Shown here one piece after another: positions 26,984 to 34,984 of a stretch of 64,000 bases of DNA (positions are counted from its first letter, which is position 1; each line of letters starts with the position of its first letter). The position numbers and the translations under genes are program-made. The notes under the pieces are model-generated. The model had not been told where the DNA came from, did no database searches, and worked only from the letters and a program-made list of their open reading frames with translations. This stretch comes from JAHJQQ01 sp963737555 (lineage in GTDB: Bacteria; Pseudomonadota; Gammaproteobacteria; Thiohalobacterales; Thiohalobacteraceae): assembly GCA_963737555.1 (NCBI GenBank), contig CAVTTB010000006.1, positions 62,001 through 126,000 on the forward strand, given 5' to 3'.

Positions 26984-27940
26984 TCAACGCAACAAATACA
27001 CTTTAAGTTCGTTGGCCGCGATTTGCTCCGTGGGCGCATTCTTGCCCAGCAAGGCTTGGCCGCGTCCCAGTGTGAAAATGCGGCCAGCCGGCAGCCCTTG
27101 GCTCATGAGATAGGTTTTGATCGCCGCGACTCGCGTTTTATAGTTGGTGTCCGACTCCGCGTTGCCGCCGATCTTGAGCTTCAAGCCGGGGGATTTTTTC
27201 TGCAGGACATACTCACGCGCGACGCCGGTCAGCGTAATCAAAACATCTTCCGTAAATTCGTCGGCACCGTCCTTGAACGTGATGGAAGCATCGGCGATCA
27301 CCATATCCTCGGATCTGACTTCCTCGATGCCGCGCGGTGGTTCCGACTGCGCCGCTCTCTTTGCAATAGATTGCGTTCGTGAAGCGGATGCAGTCTCGGT
27401 TTTGGCCAATCGCGCCTTCGCCGCAGTTTTTGAGAGCTGCACCACGCAGGCATCGAAGTTTATTGCGGCGCCGTAAAATCGCACCGAAGACACGTTGACA
27501 ACAGCGACGCCAGGATAGTCGATCTCGACAAACATCCCCTTCTCCAGCGCCGTGAACAAAGATTGTGACAGCCGCTCCGCGAAGTCCATGCGCGAACCGT
27601 CGAGCGGCATGGATACTTCGCCCAATTCATACGTACTCAGCGAGTGATTCCAGGGCGATGGCACAGCACGCAGCACGGCCTTGCTGGCCAAGGTGGACTC
27701 TGCTGTCAGGTCGAGGCTAAAGGTGAGCGCACGACCTGCAAGCTGGGTGAATCGCGCGACACCGTAATCCGGAATGTTGTGCTGCAGGACACATTGGTTC
27801 GAACTGCTCTGCAGCTCCCAGGCGGATTCGGCCAGGCGCGCGGCATAAACAGGCTCGCCTGCATGTGCCGGCGCCACTGCGAGGGCGAAGGCACCGATCA
27901 GGCCAAGAGCATGTTTAAACAAACAGATACGCATGCTCAT
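26984..27940 (-). CDS. MotY-like OmpA-family exported protein
   Basis: Exported protein, 318 aa, with a signal peptide (ICLFKHALGLIGAFALAVAPAHA, cut about residue 28). The N-terminal domain (about 30-170) follows the MotY pattern: WELQSSSNQCVLQHNIPDYGVARF, PSPWNHS, and a closing cysteine in NFDACVVQL that could pair with the first. The C-terminal domain (about 215-318) is OmpA/MotB-like, binding peptidoglycan, with IGGNAESDTNYKTRVAAIKTYL and GLPAGRIFTLGRG. MotY forms the T-ring of sodium-driven polar flagella. No flagellar gene lies nearby, so a MotY paralogue with another envelope role is possible. Confidence 0.75.
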   Translation of the reverse strand: MSMRICLFKHALGLIGAFALAVAPAHAGEPVYAARLAESAWELQSSSNQCVLQHNIPDYGVARFTQLAGRALTFSLDLTAESTLASKAVLRAVPSPWNHSLSTYELGEVSMPLDGSRMDFAERLSQSLFTALEKGMFVEIDYPGVAVVNVSSVRFYGAAINFDACVVQLSKTAAKARLAKTETASASRTQSIAKRAAQSEPPRGIEEVRSEDMVIADASITFKDGADEFTEDVLITLTGVAREYVLQKKSPGLKLKIGGNAESDTNYKTRVAAIKTYLMSQGLPAGRIFTLGRGQALLGKNAPTEQIAANELKVYLLR

Positions 27941-27967
27941 GTGTCGACTTGCGCGGCCCAGACTTTA

Positions 27968-27989
27968 AATGTCCCACACCCGGGACATT
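27968..27989. promoter_or_regulatory. Perfect 8-bp-arm inverted repeat in a divergent promoter region
   Basis: AATGTCCC and GGGACATT are separated by six bases. The element lies between the divergent motY-like gene and the small exported gene, 28 bases from one start and about 40 bases upstream of a candidate promoter for the other. Symmetry and place suit an operator; a hairpin role cannot be excluded as there is no T-run. Confidence 0.45.
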
Positions 27990-28005
27990 ACCCGTGAAAG
28001 TAGCG

Positions 28006-28035
28006 TTACACCCAATCTTTCCAAGGTGTTATAGT
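28006..28035 (+). promoter_or_regulatory. Probable promoter for the 28066 gene
   Basis: TTACAC (28006-28011) and TATAGT (28030-28035) with an 18-base spacer face the small exported protein gene, whose ATG follows 30 bases after the -10 with an AGGAGGGA ribosome site between. Confidence 0.5.
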
Positions 28036-28065
28036 TCGACGAACGTTATGAGGAGGGATAGATTC

Positions 28066-28356
28066 ATGCATGCGCACCGCATTATTTTGGCACTCATCGC
28101 GTGCCTGTTGGCCGAAACGCCGTTGGTCGCTGCAGTGGCTCAGGCGGACACCTTGGTGATCGAGGCGGTCAATCAAGCTGCCGGTGTCGAGCGTCCCGTC
28201 CGCGGCCAAAGCATGGCTGCCGTCGAATCGCGGTATGGTGCGCCACAGCAGGTCAAAGGCCCGGTAGGACAGCCGCCCATCACGCAATGGGTTTACGCCG
28301 GCTTCACCGTCTATTTTGAAGGTCAGACCGTCGTGCATGCGGTCGTCCACCACTAA
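28066..28356 (+). CDS. Small conserved exported protein
   Basis: 96-aa protein with a signal peptide (HRIILALIACLLAETPLVAAVAQA, cut around residue 28). The mature part has GQSMAAVESRYGAPQQVKGPVGQPPITQWVYAGFTVYFEG and ends HAVVHH. The pattern MxxVExxYGxPxxxxxxVGxPPITxWxYxxFxVYFE recurs in gammaproteobacterial hypothetical proteins and resembles small SmpA/BamE-like folds, but I know no function. Start chosen at ATG 28066 because the AGGAGGGA site is seven bases upstream; ATG 28048 would place it inside the gene. It precedes aguA on the same strand. Confidence 0.75.
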   Translation: MHAHRIILALIACLLAETPLVAAVAQADTLVIEAVNQAAGVERPVRGQSMAAVESRYGAPQQVKGPVGQPPITQWVYAGFTVYFEGQTVVHAVVHH

Positions 28357-28423
28357 TACCGCGTTTCCATTATCCAATCATTACAACTGTGCCAACCGGC
28401 ATGGACTTGGACAATTCACCTCA

Positions 28424-29464
28424 ATGACACAACTTCATTTCCCCGCTGAATGGGCGCCGCAGGACGGTGTCCTGCTGACCTGGCCAAATGACCGTGGCGA
28501 CTGGGCACCCTATCTGGCGCAGGTCGAACCGGTCTTCATCGACATCGCCCGCGAAGTGGCCTTGCGTGAACGGCTGATCATCAGTTGCTACGACACAGCA
28601 CACTGCCAGCAGGTTCGCACGCGCTTGCAGGCCGCCGGTGTGAACATGACGCGGGTGGCGCTGCATGCGATTCCCGCCAACGATACCTGGGCGCGCGATC
28701 ACGGCCCGATCACGGTGTATGCCGATGCTAAACCACGCCTGTTGGATTTTGTCTTTAACGGCTGGGGTGGCAAATATAACGCCGAACTCGACAACCAGAT
28801 CACGCCGCAACTGGTCGCTGCCGGAGCCTTTGCTGCCACGACGGAGGTGATCGACCTGGTGCTCGAAGGCGGTGGTATCGAAACCGACGGTGCGGGTACT
28901 TTGTTGACGACCACCAGTTGCCTGCTTGCGCCGACGCGCAATCCGCAGCTGACGCAGATTGAATTGGAAGATCGTTTACGTGCGCTGCTGGGTGTGGAAC
29001 GCATCCTCTGGCTGAAAAACGGCCAACTGGAAGGCGACGACACCGACGGGCATATCGATACCTTGGCGCGCTTCTGCTCGGTCGACACCATCGCCTACCA
29101 AGGCTGCGACGACCCACAAGATCTGCACTACTCCACCTTATCGGCGCTGGCCGCCGAACTGCGTGGTTTGCAGACGCGCGACGGACATCCCTATCGCCTG
29201 GTCGCCTTGCCTTGGCCGCAGCCAAAAGTGGATAAGGCGGGTCAGCGCCTGCCGGCAACCTATGCAAATTTCCTGATTATCAACGGTGCCGTGTTGGTGC
29301 CGACCTATAATGATCCGGCCGATACCGGCGCGCTGACCGCGTTGCAGGCGTGCTTTCCCGACCGCACCATCGTGCCGATCGATTGCAGCGCGCTGATCCT
29401 GCAATATGGCAGCCTGCATTGCGTGACCATGCAATTGCCGCAGGGTGTGTTGCCGCCGGCATGA
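28424..29464 (+). CDS. aguA: Agmatine deiminase
   Basis: Porphyromonas-type agmatine deiminase, 346 aa, converting agmatine to N-carbamoylputrescine and ammonia. Conserved parts in order: FPAEWAPQDGVLLTWP near the start, NDTWARDHGP, FNGWGGKY, LEGGGIETDGAGT, the acid/His segment GDDTDGHIDTLARF, and the catalytic cysteine in GSLHCVTMQ (Cys333). It is followed after 22 bases by the amidase that completes the route to putrescine. Length is slightly short of the usual 365-370 aa but no core motif is missing. Confidence 0.94.
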   Translation: MTQLHFPAEWAPQDGVLLTWPNDRGDWAPYLAQVEPVFIDIAREVALRERLIISCYDTAHCQQVRTRLQAAGVNMTRVALHAIPANDTWARDHGPITVYADAKPRLLDFVFNGWGGKYNAELDNQITPQLVAAGAFAATTEVIDLVLEGGGIETDGAGTLLTTTSCLLAPTRNPQLTQIELEDRLRALLGVERILWLKNGQLEGDDTDGHIDTLARFCSVDTIAYQGCDDPQDLHYSTLSALAAELRGLQTRDGHPYRLVALPWPQPKVDKAGQRLPATYANFLIINGAVLVPTYNDPADTGALTALQACFPDRTIVPIDCSALILQYGSLHCVTMQLPQGVLPPA

Positions 29465-29486
29465 ATATGATTTTTGGAGTACGCGC

Positions 29487-30383
29487 ATGACGCATAAAAC
29501 CCTGAAGGTCGGTTTGATCCAGGAAACCTGCACGGGCAACCGGGATGACAATCTTGCACGCATGAGTGCCGGTATCCGCGCGGCCGCGCAACAGGGTGCG
29601 CAGCTGGTGCTGTTACAGGAACTGCACAACAGCCTGTATTTCTGCCAGACCGAGGACACGGCGCAATTCGACCTGGCCGAGACCATTCCCGGTCCGAGTA
29701 CCGAGGCCTTGGGTGCGCTGGCGCGGGAATTGGGCGTTGTCATCGTCGCCTCGCTGTTCGAACGTCGCGCGGCCGGGCTGTATCACAACACCGCCGTGGT
29801 GCTTGAATGCGACGGCAGCATCGCCGGCAAGTACCGCAAGATGCACATTCCCGATGATCCCGGCTATTACGAAAAATTCTATTTCACACCCGGCGATCTC
29901 GGCTTCGAACCGATCACCACCTCAGTCGGTAAACTCGGTGTCCTGGTGTGTTGGGATCAATGGTATCCGGAGGCCGCGCGCCTGATGGCGCTGGCCGGTG
30001 CCGACCTGCTGCTCTACCCCACCGCGATCGGCTGGGATCCACGCGATGATGCCGCCGAACAAGCGCGTCAACGCGAGGCGTGGATCACGGTCCAACGCGC
30101 GCATGCGGTGGCGAATGGCATTCCGGTGTTGGTGTGCAATCGTACCGGACTGGAAACCGATCCCAGCGGGCAATCCGCCGGCAGCCAATTCTGGGGCAGC
30201 AGTTTCGTGGCCGGTCCACAGGGTGAGATGCTGGCGAACGCGGGCAGTGATGCGGCGGAGTTATTGATTGCTGAAGTAGATCTCGCACGCAGCGAAGAAG
30301 TGCGGCGCATCTGGCCTTACCTGCGCGATCGACGCATCGACGCCTATGGCGATATTGTCAAACGTTATCGTGACGATAAATAA
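29487..30383 (+). CDS. aguB: N-carbamoylputrescine amidase
   Basis: Carbon-nitrogen hydrolase, 298 aa, releasing putrescine from N-carbamoylputrescine. The nitrilase triad is complete: Glu45 in LLQELHNS, Lys118 in KYRKMHIPDD and Cys155 in LVCWDQWYPEAAR. YYEKFYFTPGD and the LLYPTAIGW segment are characteristic of AguB among nitrilase relatives. A GGAG ribosome site precedes the ATG, 22 bases after the aguA stop; the two form the agmatine-to-putrescine operon. Confidence 0.95.
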   Translation: MTHKTLKVGLIQETCTGNRDDNLARMSAGIRAAAQQGAQLVLLQELHNSLYFCQTEDTAQFDLAETIPGPSTEALGALARELGVVIVASLFERRAAGLYHNTAVVLECDGSIAGKYRKMHIPDDPGYYEKFYFTPGDLGFEPITTSVGKLGVLVCWDQWYPEAARLMALAGADLLLYPTAIGWDPRDDAAEQARQREAWITVQRAHAVANGIPVLVCNRTGLETDPSGQSAGSQFWGSSFVAGPQGEMLANAGSDAAELLIAEVDLARSEEVRRIWPYLRDRRIDAYGDIVKRYRDDK

Positions 30384-30400
30384 GAAGTCCGCTACACGGG

Positions 30401-31703
30401 TTATTTCACCAAGCCGATCACCTCGACCATCGCCTGCGTGAGTGTTGCCAGATCATCCGCGGACATCACATACGGCGGCATTACATAAACCAGATTGCGG
30501 AACGGTCTGACCCACACGCCACGCTTGACGAATTCACCCGGCATCCAGTGCATGTCGACTGGATGATCCAACTCCACGACACCGATGGCGCCGAGTACGC
30601 GCACGTCGCGGACATGTGCAAATTCACGGCAAGGCGCCAGGCCTTGTTCCAGGCCCGCGGCTATTGCGGCTACCCGCGCCTGCCAAGGGCCACTCAACAA
30701 TAATTCGATGCTGGCGTTGGCGACGGCGCAGGCCAATGGATTGGCCATAAACGTCGGGCCATGCATGAACACGCCGGGGTCTTTGTCGGAGATGCCGTGC
30801 GCAATGCGCTGTGTCGTCAGCGTCGCGGCCAAGGTCATGTAGCCGCCGGTCAAGGCCTTGCCGACGCAGAGGATGTCCGGGGTGATAGCGGCGTGTTCGC
30901 AGGCGAATAACTTTCCGGTACGGCCAAAGCCGGTGGCAATTTCGTCGGCGATCAACAGGACATCATGTGTATCGCAGATTTCACGGATACGGCGCAGGTA
31001 CTGTGGACAATAGAAACGCATGCCGCCCGCACCCTGAACGATAGGCTCCAGAATCACAGCGGCGACTTCATGTGCCTGATGCGCGAGGATCTGCTTGAAT
31101 CTCGCTGAGTTCGGATTCAGACCACTCCGCATCATCCCGACATTGCGGTGCGCGGACGAACAGATGTTTCGGCAGAACGCCGCTGAACAGTTCATGCATG
31201 CCGCCGACCGGATCGCAGACACTCATGGCGGCAAAGGTGTCACCGTGATAACCGCTGCGGATGGTCAGCAGTTTGCTGCGCCCGGTCTGGCCTTGGGCAT
31301 ACCAGTATTGAATCGCCATCTTGATGGCGACCTCGACCGCTACCGAACCGGAATCGGCGAAGAACACATGCTGCAAGGGTGGCGGCGTGATGTCGATCAA
31401 GCGAGCGGCGAGTTGCGCGGCCGGTTTGTGGGTCAATCCGCCAAACATGACGTGGGCCATCGCATCGAGTTGATCACGCAGCGCCTGATTCAAGAACGGA
31501 TGGTTATAGCCGTGAATGGCCGACCACCAGCTGGCCATGCCGTCGATGAGTTCACGGCCGTCTTCCAGACGTATCCGCACGCCCTGCGCGCTGACCACCG
31601 GGTAGGCGGTAATCGGCGCGGTGACCGAGCTGTAGGGATGCCAGACATGTTCCTTGTCGAAGGCCAGCCAATCACGATCGAAGTGTTCTTGAGCGGTGGT
31701 CAT
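30401..31703 (-). CDS. bioA: Adenosylmethionine-8-amino-7-oxononanoate transaminase (frame break inside)
   Basis: PLP enzyme of biotin synthesis making 7,8-diaminopelargonate. The first frame has HVWHPYSSVT, DGMASWWSAIHGYNHP and MFGGLTHKPAA, all BioA-specific. Near 31104 the frame shifts; the second contains VILEPIVQGAGGMRFY, LLIADEIATGFGRTG, the PLP lysine in CVGKALTGGYM and HGPTFMANPLACA. Joined, the product is about 430 aa, the family length. No other bio gene is adjacent. It is convergent with aguB and divergent from the aromatic gene. Confidence 0.87.
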
Positions 31704-31825
31704 TGCAACTTGCCCGAGGTCGGTTAAGGTATACAGGACAGTCCCCATGTCTAACCCAGTGGCAGTTTAACCCAGTGGCCCGACTTTTGCCGGTGCCGCG
31801 CCAACTGAATGGAAGCAGCGCACAC

Positions 31826-32938
31826 ATGATCCTTATCCTCGAACCCAATACCGATCCACAGGGCGCCCCGTATCGCCAACTCATGGACTACCTCGCGCGC
31901 CTGCCGAACATCCGTAGCCGCGTCCATCAGGAGGTCGGCACGCTACAGACGTTAACCGAGATTTATCTCATCGGCGACACCGCGGCGCTGTCGCTCGACG
32001 ATATGCGTACCCTGCCGACAGTGGAGCGTGTCGTGCGTGTCTCGCAGGAATACCGCATCCTCGGTCGCCATCGCGACGATGCGCGCGCGAGTTCGTTCGA
32101 ATACAACGGCGTGACCTTCAGTCAGGACAATCTGCACGTCTTCGCCGGCTTGTGCGCGGTGGATAATCCGGAACATGTGGAACGCATGCTGCAAGCCTTG
32201 CAGCAGCACGGTCAGGTCTGCACGCGCATGGGCGCCTACAAACCGCGCACCAGTCCGTATGCCTTTCAGGGCCACGGCAAAGCCTGTCTGCCTTATGTGT
32301 TCGAACTGGCCGGAAAATACGGCATCAAGGTGATCGCCATGGAGGTCACGCATGAGAATCATGTGCGTGAGATCCGCGATGCCTTGGAACAGACCGGACA
32401 ACCGACCGGTGTCATGCTGCAGATCGGCACGCGCAATACGCAGAACTTTGAGCTGCTCAAGGCGGTCGGACGTCAGCAGGAGATGCCCGTGCTGCTCAAG
32501 CGTGGCTTCGGCATCACCCTCGAAGAGTCGCTGAACGCGGCGGAATATCTGGCCAGCGAAGGTAATCGCAAGGTGGTGTTCGGCCTGCGCGGCATGAAGA
32601 CGAATATGGGCGATCCGCACCGCAACTTCGTCGACTTCGCGCATGTGCCGGTCGTCAAACGCCTTACGCGCATGCCGGTGTGCATCGACCCGTCGCATTC
32701 CATCGGCTCGCGCGACCGCGGCCCGGACGGCATTCTCGACATGATGCATGTGACGGCGCAAGGCGTCATCGCCGGTGCTAATATGATCCTGGTGGATTTT
32801 CACCCGGCACCGGAAAAGGCGCTGGTCGATGGGCCTCAGGCGCTGCGCTTGAATGAGTTGGCACCGTTTCTGCAGGATGTGGCTATCGCACGTGCTGCCT
32901 ACGAGCAACGCTGCAGCTTGGCGCGTTTATCGCAATAG
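31826..32938 (+). CDS. 3-deoxy-7-phosphoheptulonate synthase, type I-beta
   Basis: DAHP synthase, first step of the shikimate pathway, 370 aa. An N-terminal ferredoxin-like/ACT-type regulatory domain (about 1-75) precedes a KDO8P-synthase-like barrel: FAGLCAVDNPEH at about 108-120, MGAYKPRTSPYAFQG, PVLLKRGFG, GLRGMKTNMG and CIDPSHSIGSRD. The GAxKPRTSPY wording and N-terminal extension mark the Thermotoga/Bacillus-like I-beta class, not the I-alpha class at 62821-63903. ATG 31826 is chosen; only a weak GGAAG site precedes it. Confidence 0.92.
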   Translation: MILILEPNTDPQGAPYRQLMDYLARLPNIRSRVHQEVGTLQTLTEIYLIGDTAALSLDDMRTLPTVERVVRVSQEYRILGRHRDDARASSFEYNGVTFSQDNLHVFAGLCAVDNPEHVERMLQALQQHGQVCTRMGAYKPRTSPYAFQGHGKACLPYVFELAGKYGIKVIAMEVTHENHVREIRDALEQTGQPTGVMLQIGTRNTQNFELLKAVGRQQEMPVLLKRGFGITLEESLNAAEYLASEGNRKVVFGLRGMKTNMGDPHRNFVDFAHVPVVKRLTRMPVCIDPSHSIGSRDRGPDGILDMMHVTAQGVIAGANMILVDFHPAPEKALVDGPQALRLNELAPFLQDVAIARAAYEQRCSLARLSQ

Positions 32939-32978
32939 ACGACAAATATCATACTAAAATCATTTTGAGGTGAGCGGC

Positions 32979-33203
32979 ATGGCAAAGTGGTTATTGGTTT
33001 GGATCGGACTTTCGTTGTTCGCTCCGGAGATTGTGCTTGCTGTCGAGAGTGATCCCGACAGCACCGCTACCACGACGCAGCAAACCCCTGCCGACGCGCC
33101 CGCCACGACAACGGCCGACGGCGCCAAGAGCGAAAACACATCCACCGAAAAGGAAAAACCCAAGGAAGAATCTGATGGCGGTTCGGAGCCGGATTGCGAA
33201 TAA
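32979..33203 (+). CDS. Small acidic, low-complexity exported protein
   Basis: 74-aa protein with a clear signal peptide (MAKWLLVWIGLSLFAPEIVLA, cut after residue 21). The mature part is only about 53 residues, rich in Thr, Glu, Lys, Asp and Ser, with no hydrophobic core, and ends SEPDCE with the only cysteine three residues from the end. A GAGGTGAG ribosome site precedes it. It stands 53 bases ahead of the periplasmic rhodanese and may be co-transcribed. Function unknown; the lone terminal cysteine could carry a disulfide or sulfane sulfur, which is conjecture. Confidence 0.65.
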   Translation: MAKWLLVWIGLSLFAPEIVLAVESDPDSTATTTQQTPADAPATTTADGAKSENTSTEKEKPKEESDGGSEPDCE

Positions 33204-33256
33204 GGAAAGCCCGTTAAAATAACCTGCACGCGTTGTACAACCCCAGGAGGCAGTTC

Positions 33257-33917
33257 ATGAAACTCAAGCCATTATTTTCCGCAGTTGCCCTTAGCTCTGG
33301 TCGTTACCAGCCCACTCCAGGCAGCGGATGATCCCAAGGTCAAAATCACCGCTGATGTCGCCGCCGTCGAGGTTGTGCACGACGGTAAAAAGATGAATAT
33401 CACGCGTAATCAGGATGAGAAAAATACCGTAAAAGCCGACTTTGCCAAGACCTCGCGTGCCTGCCCGCCTTTCTGTATTCAGCCGGGCGTGATTGCGCCG
33501 GGTGTAGAGACCATTGGTGAGTTGGAAATGCTCGATTATCTGAAACGCATGTCCGCAGGCGACAAGAGCATTCTGGTGGTCGATTCGCGCACACCGGACT
33601 GGGTCGAGAAAGGCACGATCCCGGGTTCCATCAATGTCCCCTGGGAAAAACTCAATGCAGCCAAATCCGATCCCTTCACCATTGCTGAAACCATGGAGAA
33701 AGAATTCGGTGCCCAGCAGCTTGAAGGGCTATGGGATTTCAGCAACGCCAAGACGCTGGTGATGTTCTGTAATGGCCCGTGGTGCGGTCAGTCCCCGACC
33801 AACATCAAAACACTGCTGAAGTTCGGCTATCCCGCTGACAAGATGAAGTGGTATCGCGGCGGTATGCAGGATTGGGAAATTCTCGGTTTGACCACAGTGG
33901 TACCGAAGAAGCCCTGA
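33257..33917 (+). CDS. Periplasmic rhodanese-like protein (frame break in signal peptide)
   Basis: Exported single-domain rhodanese, about 219 aa. The ATG at 33257 has an AGGAGG site. MKLKPLFSAVA is in this frame, and the signal peptide completes as LALVVTSPLQAADD in the next; one surplus C in the CCC at 33288-33290 explains the switch. The mature part has an N-terminal TSRACPPFCIQPG motif with a cysteine pair, then a rhodanese domain: LVVDSRTPDWVEKGTIPGSINVPW and the active-site loop VMFCNGPWCGQSP. Family members transfer sulfane sulfur to thiols or cyanide. A terminator follows. Confidence 0.83.
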
Positions 33918-33954
33918 GACTCCGCGCATCACACACCCGTTTTTTCCTCGCATT

Positions 33955-33983
33955 ACGGGCGGTCTTTACCGCCCGTTTTTTTT
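33955..33983 (+). terminator. Rho-independent terminator after the rhodanese gene
   Basis: ACGGGCGG pairs with CCGCCCGT across a six-base loop and is followed by a run of about nine T. It also lies just beyond the stop codon of the minus-strand PAS fragment (33988) but lacks a T-run on that strand. Confidence 0.88.
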
Positions 33984-33987
33984 CGCT

Positions 33988-34137
33988 TCAATAAATGATT
34001 GCATCGGCATCCACGCCATAGCGATCTCTATAGCCACGGTTGGCCGCAACGATCCGGTAATCCCGGTCAATGACAACGAAGGGATCGGGGATAATGTCGA
34101 TGATCTGTTCACAGCTGGGTTTGTCACCGTGCATCAT
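33988..34137 (-). pseudogene. Truncated PAS-domain remnant
   Basis: A 49-codon ORF that reads like the first half of a PAS domain: CEQIIDIIPDPFVVIDRD, then YRIVAANRGYRDRYGVDADAI, then stops. This wording matches the N terminus of PAS-containing sigma-54 activators and sensor proteins, but the second half and all later domains are gone; the rhodanese terminator lies right after. It begins ATGATG with an AAGGA site, 17 bases after the TetR stop, so it may be translated as the second cistron. I treat it as a remnant; a genuine mini-PAS protein is less likely because the fold is incomplete. Confidence 0.65.
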
Positions 34138-34154
34138 AAGGTTGTCCTTCTCGG

Positions 34155-34784
34155 TTACCGACTGCGCAGGGATTCCAGATAATCGACCAGCATCAAGCCG
34201 CAATTCTGCAACTGTTCAAGACTCTGCGCATTCTTCGCCGCGCCGATACAGCCGGAAAAAGAAGCGAGCACGAATGCAGCGAGATTGCCGCAGTGTACTT
34301 CGGCACGCAGTTCGCCGGCACGTTGCGCGCGTTCCAGTGCCTGCTGGATTGAGGCGCGCCACTCTTGATACACCTGATCGAGGCGGACGCGAAAGCCCTC
34401 ATCGAGCGGGGACATTTCCTGTGCCAGATTATTCACCGGGCATCCGTAGGTGACGATATCAGGTCCGAATATCTCACTGACATGGCCGACGAAATGGATG
34501 ATGCTGCCGAGCGGGTCGGCACTGGTAGCCAGTTGTTCTGCCCAAAGTTTTTGAACCATGCCGCGGATGACTTCATCAACCACCGCATAACCCAAGGCTT
34601 GTTTGTTTGGAAAATGATGATAGAGCGCACCCTTGGTCAAACCGGTTGTGGCCAGAACCACGTCCAGGCGCATCCCCTGATAGCCGTGCCGGTAAATTTC
34701 CTGAAACGCCGCATCGAGAATGAGCCGCCGCGTACGATCCGCATTTCGCTCAAGCCGTTGATTTGATTCGGTAGTGATATTCAT
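34155..34784 (-). CDS. TetR/AcrR family transcriptional regulator
   Basis: One-component repressor, 209 aa. The N-terminal helix-turn-helix is plain: RRLILDAAFQEIYRHGYQGM and then VVLATTGLTKGALYHHFPNKQALG (about 18-62). The C-terminal ligand domain has CPVNNLAQEMSPLDEGFR, resembling the TetR_C_6/YxaF-like group, and three cysteines (in YGCPV, VHCGN and FSGCIG, plus NCGLM) that could sense a reactive compound. It is divergent from the unknown gene/dsrE2 pair, and the gap between holds a promoter with a near-perfect palindrome, its likely target. Confidence 0.88.
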   Translation of the reverse strand: MNITTESNQRLERNADRTRRLILDAAFQEIYRHGYQGMRLDVVLATTGLTKGALYHHFPNKQALGYAVVDEVIRGMVQKLWAEQLATSADPLGSIIHFVGHVSEIFGPDIVTYGCPVNNLAQEMSPLDEGFRVRLDQVYQEWRASIQQALERAQRAGELRAEVHCGNLAAFVLASFSGCIGAAKNAQSLEQLQNCGLMLVDYLESLRSR

Positions 34785-34888
34785 CACATCTCAGTGGCGC
34801 GACGGCGCCTACCTCATTTTTCGGTGATTCTAGCGGAAGTCCGAATCATCCCGGACATTCATGATCGAGTAACTTCGGGATGCGCTGC

Positions 34889-34918
34889 TTGACATCGGTC
34901 ATGGCCGAGGTCTATTTT
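34889..34918 (+). promoter_or_regulatory. Promoter of the unknown gene-dsrE2 pair
   Basis: Consensus TTGACA (34889-34894) and TATTTT (34913-34918) with an 18-base spacer face the 34985 gene. The start of transcription would fall inside the adjoining palindrome. Confidence 0.65.
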
Positions 34919-34936
34919 ACATACCAACTGGTATGT
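34919..34936. promoter_or_regulatory. Probable TetR-family operator
   Basis: ACATACCAACTGGTATGT is an 18-base palindrome except for its two central bases. It begins right after the -10 hexamer and covers the expected transcription start, where a bound repressor would block initiation. ATACC...GGTAT-type half sites are usual for TetR-family operators, and a TetR gene starts 135 bases away on the other strand. Confidence 0.72.
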
Positions 34937-34984
34937 TTTCTACCTGCCTGAGCTTCGGCCCACCAGAGTTTCGGAGAACCTTTC

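Noticed and set aside
33257..33917. Phase variation of the rhodanese through the C-run in its signal peptide
   Set aside because: The run is only three bases long and similar breaks occur in many unrelated essential genes, so a sequence error is simpler.
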